From positions 1,736,001-1,800,000 of the forward strand of contig NZ_CP080095.1 of NCBI RefSeq assembly GCF_019428685.1: a DNA stretch of 64,000 nucleotides, given 5' to 3'. The notes beneath the pieces are model-generated. The model saw nothing but the letters and a program-made list of their open reading frames with translations. It ran no database searches and had not been told where the DNA came from. Shown here piece after piece: positions 56,757-64,000 of this stretch; the first letter of the stretch is position 1, and every line of letters starts with the position of its first letter. The DNA comes from Paraburkholderia edwinii. Its GTDB lineage: Bacteria > Pseudomonadota > Gammaproteobacteria > Burkholderiales > Burkholderiaceae. The position numbers and the translations under genes were made by a program.

Positions 56757-59126
56757 ATGCCCGATCTGCTCGCCAACCTGAATCCTGAACAACTTGCCGC
56801 CGTGACGTTGCCGAACGAACCGGCGCTTATTCTGGCGGGCGCCGGCAGCGGCAAAACCCGCGTGCTGATCACGCGCATCGCCTGGCTGATCCAGCACGGT
56901 TACGCGTCGCCGCCCACGGTGCTGGCGGTCACCTTCACGAACAAGGCCGCGCGCGAGATGATGGCGCGCCTTTCCGCGCTGCTGCCGATCGATACGCGCG
57001 GCATGTGGATCGGCACGTTCCACGGCCTGTGCAACCGGATGCTGCGCGCGCACTATCGCGACGCGGGCCTGCCGCAGACGTTCCAGATTCTCGACACGGC
57101 TGACCAGCTCTCGGCGATCAAGCGGCTCATGAAGGGCCTCAACGTCGACGACGAAAAATATCCGGCGAAGAACCTGCAGTACTTCATCAATAACGCGAAG
57201 GAGCAGGGGCTGCGACCGAAAGACGTCGATGCCACCGACAACTTCAACCGCAAGTTCGTCGAGCTCTACGAGGCGTACGAGCAGCAATGCCAGCGCGAAG
57301 GCGTCGTCGATTTTCCGGAGCTGCTGTTGCGCTGCTACGAGCTGCTTGCGCACAATGCGCCGCTGCGCGCGCATTACCAGGCGCGCTTCCGGCAAATTCT
57401 CGTCGACGAGTTCCAGGACACGAACAAGCTGCAATACGCGTGGCTCAAGATGCTCGCGGGCGAGCAGAACGCGATCTTTGCGGTCGGCGACGACGACCAG
57501 TCGATCTATGCCTTCCGCGGTGCGAACGTCGGCAACATGCGCGACTTCGAACACGAGTTCAAGGTCCGCAATCTGATCAAGCTCGAGCAGAACTACCGCT
57601 CGCACGGCCATATTCTCGATGCGGCGAACCAGCTGATCGCGCACAACGCGCGGCGCCTCGGCAAGAACCTGCGCACGGATGCGGGGCACGGCGAACCGGT
57701 GCGCGTCTATGAGGCGGCCACCGATACGCAGGAAGCAAGCTGGATCGTCGAGGAGATTCGCGCGCTGATCAACACGGGTTTGTCGCGCGGCGAAATCGCG
57801 GTGCTGTATCGAAGCAATGCGCAGTCGCGCGCGATCGAGCACACGCTCGTCAATGTCGGCATTCCGTATCGCGTGTATGGCGGGCTGCGCTTTTTCGAGC
57901 GCCAGGAAGTGAAGCACGCGCTCGCGTATCTGCGCCTGATCGACAATCCGAACGACGATACGGCATTTGCGCGCGTTGTGAACTTTCCGGTGCGCGGCAT
58001 CGGCGCGCGTTCGATCGAACAGCTGGCGGACGCGGCGCGTCTTTACAACTGCTCGCTCGCGGCGGCGATTCCGTACGTGGCCGGCAAGGCAGGCTCGAGC
58101 CTCGGCGCCTTTGCGACCCTGATCGCGAAGATGCGCGCGGAAACGCAGCAGATGAGCTTGCCGGAGACGGTCGAGCACGTCGTGCGCGGCAGCGGTCTCG
58201 CCGATTTCTATCAGAACGAGCGCGAAGGGCAGGACCGGCTCGAGAACCTGCAGGAACTCGTCAATGCCGCGGCTGCGTTCGTCAGCGAAGAGGGCTACGG
58301 GCTCGATACGCCCGCGCGCTCGATTCCGCTGCGCCCGGGCGCCACCGCCGCGCCCGAAATCGCAGTCGAAACGGACGACCCGGGCAGCGTCGTGCTCGAT
58401 CCGGCGAACCTCGCGGACCCCGCGCAGAATCCCGACACGATGACGCCGCTCGCGGGCTTCCTGTCGCACGCGTCGCTCGAAGCCGGCGACAACCAGGCGC
58501 AAGCGGGCCAGGACGCCGTGCAGCTGATGACCGTGCACTCGGCGAAGGGCCTTGAATTCACGGCGGTGTTTATCACGGGTCTCGAAGAGGGCCTGTTCCC
58601 GCACGAGAACAGCGCAATGGAAACGGACGGGCTCGAGGAAGAGCGGCGTCTGATGTACGTGGCGATCACGCGTGCGAAGGAACGGCTCTATCTTTCCTTC
58701 GCACAGAGCCGGATGCTGCACGGCCAGACGCGCTATAACATCCGTTCCCGGTTTTTCGACGAACTTCCGCAAGAAACGCTAAAGTGGCTCACGCCGAAAG
58801 TCGAGGCCGGTTCGCGCTGGGGTGGCCGTTCGGATAACGCGGGCTGGGGCCGCGACTGGTTCGGGCGCTCCAATCGCGAAGGCAGTAGCTACGAGAGTTA
58901 CGACGGCGGCGCGTCCGCGGCTCCGCTACCGGCATTCGCGAACGAGCAGCGCGCGGCTGAAACGGGCTTTCGCGTCGGGCAGCAGGTGTTCCATACGAAG
59001 TTCGGCGAAGGCACGATCACTGCGCTCGAAGGCGGCGGCACGGACGGCAAGGCACAGGTCAGATTCAAGCGGCACGGCGAGAAGTGGCTGGCGCTCGCGG
59101 TCGCGAAATTACAGGCGGTGGAATGA
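56757..59126 (+). CDS. uvrD: UvrD/PcrA/Rep family DNA helicase
   Basis: A 789-residue superfamily 1 3'-5' helicase acting in excision repair, mismatch repair and clearing of protein-DNA complexes. The motifs are AGAGSGKTRVL (Walker A), DEFQDTN (Walker B), GDDDQSIYAFRGA, NYRSHGHILDAAN, MTVHSAKGLEF and YVAITRAKERL. The C terminus (VGQQVFHTKFGEGTITALEG) is the UvrD-type RNA polymerase-binding tail. The stop overlaps the nucleosidase start as ATGA. Confidence 0.95.
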   Translation: MPDLLANLNPEQLAAVTLPNEPALILAGAGSGKTRVLITRIAWLIQHGYASPPTVLAVTFTNKAAREMMARLSALLPIDTRGMWIGTFHGLCNRMLRAHYRDAGLPQTFQILDTADQLSAIKRLMKGLNVDDEKYPAKNLQYFINNAKEQGLRPKDVDATDNFNRKFVELYEAYEQQCQREGVVDFPELLLRCYELLAHNAPLRAHYQARFRQILVDEFQDTNKLQYAWLKMLAGEQNAIFAVGDDDQSIYAFRGANVGNMRDFEHEFKVRNLIKLEQNYRSHGHILDAANQLIAHNARRLGKNLRTDAGHGEPVRVYEAATDTQEASWIVEEIRALINTGLSRGEIAVLYRSNAQSRAIEHTLVNVGIPYRVYGGLRFFERQEVKHALAYLRLIDNPNDDTAFARVVNFPVRGIGARSIEQLADAARLYNCSLAAAIPYVAGKAGSSLGAFATLIAKMRAETQQMSLPETVEHVVRGSGLADFYQNEREGQDRLENLQELVNAAAAFVSEEGYGLDTPARSIPLRPGATAAPEIAVETDDPGSVVLDPANLADPAQNPDTMTPLAGFLSHASLEAGDNQAQAGQDAVQLMTVHSAKGLEFTAVFITGLEEGLFPHENSAMETDGLEEERRLMYVAITRAKERLYLSFAQSRMLHGQTRYNIRSRFFDELPQETLKWLTPKVEAGSRWGGRSDNAGWGRDWFGRSNREGSSYESYDGGASAAPLPAFANEQRAAETGFRVGQQVFHTKFGEGTITALEGGGTDGKAQVRFKRHGEKWLALAVAKLQAVE

Positions 59127-59950
59127 GCGAAACGAAGGATGCGGGAACGAAGCAGCCAGTAGCGAGCGGCGCGCAGCGTGGCAGCGACGCCACAGCACGC
59201 CGGCCCCTCGGTGTGATGGCGGCGTTGCCCGACGAACTCGGCGATCTGGTGGCCGCGATGCGTGCCGAAGGTGAGGTGCGCACGGTGACGCACGGGCAGC
59301 GCGACTATCACGTCGGCACCGTGCACGGCGCGCCGTGTGTCGTGACGCTGGCGCGCGTCGGCAAGGTCGCGGCGGCGGCAACGGTCAGCGCGCTGATTCA
59401 TGCGTTCGATGTCGCGGCGGTCGTGTTCACGGGCGTGGCCGGCGGTGTGGGGCGCGAGGTGCAGATCGGCGATATCGTCGTTGCGCACACGCTGATGCAG
59501 CACGATCTTGATGCGTCGCCGCTGTTTCCGCGCTTCGAAGTGCCGTTGCTCGGCATCGCGCGCTTTGCCGCCGATGCGTCGCTTGCCGAAGCGCTCGCCG
59601 CCGCATGCGAAAACTTCATTGCGCAGGAGGGCGGGGCGCTCGCCGAACGCTTTGGTACCGCGCGGCCGAGAGTGCACCGCGGTCTCGTGATCAGCGGCGA
59701 CCAGTTCATCGCGAGTTCGGCGGCGGTCAACGCGTTGCGCGCGGCGTTGCCCGATGCGCTCGCGGTCGAAATGGAAGGCGCGGCGATCGCGCAGGTCTGC
59801 TACGAGTACGGCGTGCCGTGCGCGATCGTGCGCACGATTTCCGATACCGCGGACGTGCACGCGCCGGCGTCGTTCTCGACCTTTCTCGTCGAGATCGCCG
59901 GCACGTATTCGAGCGGGATTCTGCGGCGGTTCTTGCAGGGACGCGGATAA
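59123..59950 (+). CDS. 5'-methylthioadenosine/S-adenosylhomocysteine nucleosidase-type protein
   Basis: A 275-residue phosphorylase-superfamily enzyme of the MTAN/Pfs group that hydrolyses the glycosidic bond of MTA or SAH. Landmarks are GVMAALPDELGDL, VVFTGVAGGVGREVQIGDIV, the Glu in AVEMEGAAIAQ and the catalytic Asp in RTISDTAD. The N terminus has ~40 extra residues compared with E. coli Pfs. The ATG at 59123 overlaps the uvrD stop. It could also act on futalosine or another purine nucleoside. Confidence 0.88.
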   Translation: MSETKDAGTKQPVASGAQRGSDATARRPLGVMAALPDELGDLVAAMRAEGEVRTVTHGQRDYHVGTVHGAPCVVTLARVGKVAAAATVSALIHAFDVAAVVFTGVAGGVGREVQIGDIVVAHTLMQHDLDASPLFPRFEVPLLGIARFAADASLAEALAAACENFIAQEGGALAERFGTARPRVHRGLVISGDQFIASSAAVNALRAALPDALAVEMEGAAIAQVCYEYGVPCAIVRTISDTADVHAPASFSTFLVEIAGTYSSGILRRFLQGRG

Positions 59951-59966
59951 GCGGTCGGCTTATCAG

Positions 59967-60132
59967 GCGGTCTATCAAGGTCTATCCTGCGGCTTATCGA
60001 GCGGCTTATCGAGCGGCTTATCGAGCGGCTTATCGAGCGGCTTATCGAGCGGCCTATCGAGCGGTCTATCAAGCGGTCTATCAAGCGGTCTATCAAGCGG
60101 CCGATCAAGCGGTCTATCAAGCGGCCTATCGC
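59967..60132. repeat. 12-bp tandem repeat (GCGGCTTATCGA) between nucleosidase and prpE
   Basis: About thirteen 12-mers of the form GCGGYYTATCRA run from 59967 to 60132, five of them identical (59989-60048). Two subtypes, ending CGA and CAA, occur in blocks, which suggests stepwise duplication. The last unit contains the prpE stop codon on the minus strand. Confidence 0.93.
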
Positions 60133-62036
60133 GGCGCCGAGGCCGAAGCCTGCAGCGCATCGCGAATCTGCTGCAGCGCGGCCGGATCTTCGATGGTCGG
60201 CAAATCGCCTGGGTCGCGGCCTTCGGCAAGCGCCGCGATCGCGCGGCGCAACAGCTTGCCCGAGCGCGTCTTCGGCAGCATCGCAACGATATGCACGCGT
60301 GCCGGGCGCGCAATCGATCCCAACTGCCGGTCGACCGTTGCTGTGAGTTCCGCTTCGAGCTTCGCGCGCGCTTCGTCCGACGCGTAGCGGTCCGCGTCGC
60401 GCAGCACGGTGAATGCGAGCGCGGCCTGTCCCTTCACCGGATCGTTCACACCGACCACGGCGACCTCCGCCACCGCGTTGTGGCCCGACAGCGCTTCTTC
60501 GATCTCGCGCGTGCCGAGGCGATGGCCGGCGACATTGATCACGTCGTCGGTGCGGCCGAGGATCGTCACATAGCCGGTTTCGTCCTGTACGCCCCAGTCG
60601 AAAGTCGAGTAGACCGTCTGGTTCGGCACGCTCGACCAGTAGGTGTCGACAAAGCGCGCGTCGTCGCCCCATACGGTCGACATGCAGCCGGGCGGCAGCG
60701 GATACGCAAGCGTGATCACGCCTTTTTCGCCGGGCGCGCAGGGCTCGCCCGTCACCTCGTCGCGCAGCGTCACGTTATAGCCGTACACGGGCACGCCGGG
60801 CGAGCCGAGCTTCGGCGTGAGCGCTTCGACGCCGCGCTGGATCGCAAGAATCGGCCAGCCGGTTTCCGTCTGCCAGTAGTTGTCGACGACGGGCTTGCCG
60901 AGCGATTGCGCGACCCACGCGGCAGTCGGCTCGTCGAGCGGCTCGCCCGCGAGAAAGAGCGTGCGCAGGCTCGACAGGTCGGCGGCTTTCATCAATGCCG
61001 GATCCTGCTTCTTGAGCACGCGCAACGCAGTCGGCGCGGTGAACATCAGGTTGATTTTGTACTGCTCGACAAGCCGCCACCAGATGCCGCCGTCCGGACG
61101 GATCGGCGTGCCTTCGTACATGACGGTCGTCAAACCCGCGATCAGCGGCGCATAGATGATGTAGCTGTGCCCGACCACCCAGCCGATATCGGAGGCGGTG
61201 AACATCGTGTCGCCGGCGCGGCCTTCGAAGATGTATTCCATCGATGCCGCAAGCGCGACCGCATAACCGCCGACATCGCGCTGCACGCCTTTCGGACGCC
61301 CGGTCGTGCCCGACGTGTACAACACATACGACGGCTCGTTCGACTCGAGCCATTCGCACGGCACGTGCGCGTCGAAGAACTGCTCGCGCAGCGGCTCGTA
61401 GTCGAGCAGATAGGGCGCGCTGAATTTTTCCGGCGCGAGCTGGCGGTCGATCATCAGCACGTGCGGCGTCTTGTGCGCAGCGCGCGACAGCGCTTCGTCG
61501 ATCAACGGCGCGTAGTCGATCACCTTGCCGCCGCGCGCGCCCGCATCGGCGGTGACAATCAGCATGGGCTTCGCATCGTCGATGCGCGCGGCAAGATTCG
61601 GCGCCGCGAAGCCGCCGAACACGACTGAATGAATCGCACCGAGCCGCGCGCATGCCAGCATCGCGAACACGGCTTCGGGAATCATCGGCAGATAGATCAG
61701 CACGCGGTCGCCGCGCGCGACGCCCAGCGAGCGCATGACCGCAGCCATGCGGTTCACTTCCGCATATAGCTCCGCATACGTATAGCGGCGCTCGATGCCG
61801 GTTTCCGTCGAGATATAGATAAGCGCCTGCTGTTGCGGACGATCGGCGAGATGGCGGTCGACCGCGTTATGGCACAGATTGGTCTGGCCTCCGGTGAACC
61901 AGCGCGCAAACGGCGGGTTCGAGCGGTCGAGCACGGTTTCGAACGGGGTATGCCAATGGATGCGCGCGGCTTCGTCGCGCCAGAACTCGTCGGGCGCTTC
62001 GATCGAACGGCGGTGGAATTCGCGGTAGCGGGTCAT
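60126..62036 (-). CDS. prpE: Propionyl-CoA synthetase
   Basis: A 636-residue acyl-CoA synthetase of the ANL superfamily. The N terminus (YREFHRRSIEAPDEFW, WFTGGQTNLCHNAVDRHL) is the PrpE type rather than Acs. The motifs are YTSGTTGRPKGV, GRTDDVINVAGHR and the adenylation Lys in PKTRSGKLLRR. It activates propionate through propionyl-AMP. GAAGGACC precedes the ATG at 62036, which decides against the longer frame. No prpBCD genes are near. A large inverted repeat lies ~180 bases upstream. Confidence 0.92.
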   Translation of the reverse strand: MTRYREFHRRSIEAPDEFWRDEAARIHWHTPFETVLDRSNPPFARWFTGGQTNLCHNAVDRHLADRPQQQALIYISTETGIERRYTYAELYAEVNRMAAVMRSLGVARGDRVLIYLPMIPEAVFAMLACARLGAIHSVVFGGFAAPNLAARIDDAKPMLIVTADAGARGGKVIDYAPLIDEALSRAAHKTPHVLMIDRQLAPEKFSAPYLLDYEPLREQFFDAHVPCEWLESNEPSYVLYTSGTTGRPKGVQRDVGGYAVALAASMEYIFEGRAGDTMFTASDIGWVVGHSYIIYAPLIAGLTTVMYEGTPIRPDGGIWWRLVEQYKINLMFTAPTALRVLKKQDPALMKAADLSSLRTLFLAGEPLDEPTAAWVAQSLGKPVVDNYWQTETGWPILAIQRGVEALTPKLGSPGVPVYGYNVTLRDEVTGEPCAPGEKGVITLAYPLPPGCMSTVWGDDARFVDTYWSSVPNQTVYSTFDWGVQDETGYVTILGRTDDVINVAGHRLGTREIEEALSGHNAVAEVAVVGVNDPVKGQAALAFTVLRDADRYASDEARAKLEAELTATVDRQLGSIARPARVHIVAMLPKTRSGKLLRRAIAALAEGRDPGDLPTIEDPAALQQIRDALQASASAPR

Positions 62037-62211
62037 CGGCGGCGGTCCTTCGGGCAGGCGGGGCAGGACAACGGGTTTCCGGCGAACAACGATGCAACTG
62101 ACGCAATCGGCATGCCGAAGCAGTATTGAGCACAGCATAGAGCAGGCGCGAACGCGCGGACAACGCGGGTTCACCATGACGCCGCGCGGTGGGAAAGGGG
62201 ACAAGGAATGT

Positions 62212-62263
62212 CTGATATAACTGACATTCGCGCCGGAAATCCGCGAAATGTCAGTTATATCAG
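62212..62263. promoter_or_regulatory. 21-bp inverted repeat upstream of prpE
   Basis: The left arm (62212-62232, CTGATATAACTGACATTCGCG) recurs as its reverse complement at 62242-62263 with one bulged base, around a 9-base loop. Each arm itself contains TGTC/GACA symmetry (TGATATAACTGACA), so this could be a pair of operators for a dimeric regulator rather than only a hairpin. It is AT-rich compared with its surroundings and lies after the terminator of the MFS gene, so it belongs to the prpE upstream region. Confidence 0.8.
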
Positions 62264-62280
62264 TCACCGGTGGCCGCATT

Positions 62281-62308
62281 AAAAAAGGGCGCCGCGAATG
62301 CGGCGCCC
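62281..62308 (-). terminator. Rho-independent terminator of the Fsr-like gene
   Basis: GGGCGCCGC pairs with GCGGCGCCC around a 4-base loop (62287-62308) and on the minus strand runs into TTTTTT. Confidence 0.88.
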
Positions 62309-62334
62309 CTGGGCGACAACCATCAGCAATCGCG

Positions 62335-63591
62335 TTAACCCTTCGCGTGCTTCCCTTCGATATTCGGCAGGAACACCGTGAGAATGCCGATCAGCGGCAG
62401 GAACGAGCAGACCTTGTACACGTAATCGATGCTCGTGGCGTCCGCAAGCTCGCCGAGCACTGCCGCGCCGACGCCGCCGAGGCCGAACGCGAAGCCGAAG
62501 AAGAGCCCCGCGACCATGCCGACCTTGCCCGGAATCAGCTCCTGCGCGTAGACGAGAATCGCCGAGAACGCGGAGGCGAGCACGATGCCGATCACCACCG
62601 TCAGCACGCCGGTCCAGAACAGGTTCGCGTACGGCAGCAGCAGCGTGAACGGCGCCACGCCGAGAATCGACACCCAGATCACATACTTGCGGCCGATCCG
62701 GTCGCCGATCGGTCCGCCGATCACCGTCCCCGCCGCGACCGCCGCGAGGAACACGAACAGATGGATCTGCGCCGCCTGCACGGGCAGGTGGAACTTGTCG
62801 ATCAGATAGAACGTGAAGTAGCTGTTGATGCTCGCGAGATAGAAGTACTTCGAGAACACCAGCAGCACGAGCACGCTCATCGCGAACGCGATCTTGCCGC
62901 GCGACAGCGTGGCGTGCGCGACGCCCGCGCGCGCTTTCTTCGTCGACGGATGCTGCTTGTACCAACGGCTCACCTGCGCGAGCACGACGATGCCGATCAG
63001 CGCCGCGACCGAAAACCACGCGATGCTGCGCTGGCCATGCGGAATCACGATCAGTGCCGCGAGCAGCGGCCCGAGCGAGGTGCCCGCATTGCCGCCCACC
63101 TGAAACAGCGACTGCGCGAGGCCATGACGGCCGCCCGACGCCATGCGCGCGACCCGCGACGACTCCGGGTGAAACACCGACGACCCGCAGCCGACCAGCG
63201 CCGCCGCGACCAGCAGGATGCCGAAGCTCGGCGCCACCGACATCAGCAGCAGACCGGCCAGCGTGAAACCCATGCCGACCGGCAGCGAGTACGGCTTCGG
63301 ATGCTTGTCCGTATAGATGCCGATAAGCGGCTGCAGCAGCGAAGCGGTGATCTGATAGGTCAGCGTGATAAGGCCGATCTGTCCGAAAGACAACGCGAAG
63401 TTTGACTTCAGCATCGGATAGATCGCGAGGATCAACGACTGGATCATGTCGTTCATCAGATGCGAGAAGCTGATCGCGCCGAGGATCGAATAGACGGTTT
63501 GCGGCACCTTTGCGGTACTCGCCGCGGCGGGAGTGGATGCGCCGCCAGCCTGGGCGCCGGCGAGGGCGCGTTTGTCGAGGCTCGTTTCCAT
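62335..63591 (-). CDS. MFS transporter, fosmidomycin-resistance (Fsr) type
   Basis: A 418-residue, 12-helix MFS efflux protein resembling Fsr: SFSHLMNDMIQSLILAIYPM, GIYTDKHPKPYSLPVGM, HPESSRVARMASGGRHGLAQ and PIGDRIGRKYVIWVS. It exports fosmidomycin-like or other drugs in E. coli; here the substrate is unknown. The ATG at 63591 fits the family N terminus, although the leader (~30 residues, Ala/Gly-rich) is longer and no good Shine-Dalgarno is seen. It ends in a strong terminator. Confidence 0.88.
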   Translation of the reverse strand: METSLDKRALAGAQAGGASTPAAASTAKVPQTVYSILGAISFSHLMNDMIQSLILAIYPMLKSNFALSFGQIGLITLTYQITASLLQPLIGIYTDKHPKPYSLPVGMGFTLAGLLLMSVAPSFGILLVAAALVGCGSSVFHPESSRVARMASGGRHGLAQSLFQVGGNAGTSLGPLLAALIVIPHGQRSIAWFSVAALIGIVVLAQVSRWYKQHPSTKKARAGVAHATLSRGKIAFAMSVLVLLVFSKYFYLASINSYFTFYLIDKFHLPVQAAQIHLFVFLAAVAAGTVIGGPIGDRIGRKYVIWVSILGVAPFTLLLPYANLFWTGVLTVVIGIVLASAFSAILVYAQELIPGKVGMVAGLFFGFAFGLGGVGAAVLGELADATSIDYVYKVCSFLPLIGILTVFLPNIEGKHAKG

Positions 63592-63986
63592 GGGGGTTGA
63601 GGTTGGGGTGGGTCGAACGGCCTTCGTCAAGCGGTGATACCGCTGCAATATCGACGAAGGATCGTATGCGATGGATTGTAATGTGGCTTGAGTCAGTTGT
63701 CCTGCCAAGATTTGTCGCGAATCGGACAAGGGCCGGCTGCCATCTGGCCGAGGGAACGGACGCCCGCTAAGCCCGGCTAAGCGTTAGCAGGGGCTGACCG
63801 CGAGATTTTGGCCGTGTATAACACCGCTCGCGCGGCCCACGAGGCGGCGCACAGGTGCGACAGCGGGAACGGGCGCGGTGGAAGGCAAGAACCTAAAGAC
63901 CGCCGCCGCTGTTGCCGTCAACCTGTTATGAAGTTGAAAGGCCGCCGGAGCCGACCGTTCCGGCGGTTCGATACGGGGGAATAACG
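63592..63986. other. Intergenic region between Fsr-like gene and the last gene
   Basis: About 395 bases between divergent genes. It holds a candidate plus-strand promoter and a leader hairpin, listed separately. No gene or tRNA is recognised. Confidence 0.5.
63794..63822 (+). promoter_or_regulatory. Candidate promoter of the last gene
   Basis: CTGACC (63794-63799) and TATAAC (63817-63822) are spaced by 17 bases. The implied start near 63829 gives a ~158-base untranslated leader. The leader ends in the stem CCGCCGGA/TCCGGCGG (63942-63949 with 63959-63966), about 8 bases before the ribosome binding site. Confidence 0.45.
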
Positions 63987-64000
63987 ATGAAAACAGTTGC
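63987..64000 (+). CDS. Start of an unidentified gene, cut by window end
   Basis: ATGAAAACAGTTGC begins here, behind a GGGGGA ribosome binding site with 6-base spacing. Only four codons (MKTV) are in the window, so the product cannot be named. Confidence 0.5.

Noticed and set aside
59967..60132. CRISPR array
   Set aside because: The units are contiguous 12-mers with no unique spacers, and no cas genes are present.

Overview
This is a GC-rich chromosomal segment with the gene content and protein sequences of a member of the Burkholderiaceae (Paraburkholderia/Burkholderia-like). The housekeeping proteins (GlnS, AlaS, ValS, GalU, UvrD, UppP), the DUF3309 and DUF2288 proteins and the fused IolC all look burkholderial. 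This is judged from remembered sequences; no search was run. Most of the window is core chromosome, with a few lower-GC accessory patches.

Layout. 1-3.6 kb: an aminotransferase with an extra N-terminal beta-sandwich-like domain and a radical SAM protein, convergent and overlapping, in lower-GC DNA that abuts the 3' end of a tRNA-Pro. 3.9-12 kb: tRNA-Pro, several small membrane proteins and lipoproteins, a MATE transporter, DUF2288, an orphan small-RNA candidate, a LysM/M23 lipoprotein, an aldose epimerase, UppP and tRNA-Arg. 12-19.8 kb: hydroxypyruvate isomerase with an alpha/beta hydrolase and a divergent LysR regulator, a 5'-truncated acid phosphatase, a Nudix hydrolase, a complete-looking IS200/IS605 element (TnpA and TnpB) and an orphan solute-binding protein. 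20-31 kb: glnS, a gamma-glutamyltransferase with a large low-complexity insert, a small serine hydrolase, a CoA-transferase, alaS, and a Fic protein downstream of a dense operator array. 31-39.4 kb: LysR/MFS pair, threonine aldolase, Nudix, Fe-alcohol dehydrogenase, inositol-monophosphatase-type enzyme, and a helical protein of unknown function. 39.4-52.1 kb: a myo-inositol uptake and catabolism locus. 52-64 kb: tusA, galU, valS, uvrD, a nucleosidase, prpE, an Fsr-like MFS transporter and the first codons of another gene.

How the genes work together. The inositol locus is two divergent units around one regulatory region. The leftward unit encodes the binding protein, permease, ATPase, IolC-DUF2090 fusion, IolD, IolE and IolB, with ATGA overlaps at iolC/iolD and iolE/iolB. 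The rightward unit encodes the RpiR-type regulator IolR, IolG and a second Gfo/Idh/MocA dehydrogenase. A GGAA-N6-TTCC palindrome overlaps the -35 of the rightward promoter. No iolA or free-standing iolJ lies in the window, so the DUF2090 half of IolC is a candidate for the aldolase step. Unusual features are the GGT insert, the Fic protein with Gln in place of the motif His plus its operator array, the sRNA candidate, the 21-bp inverted repeat upstream of prpE, and many intergenic short-period (8-15 bp) tandem repeats.
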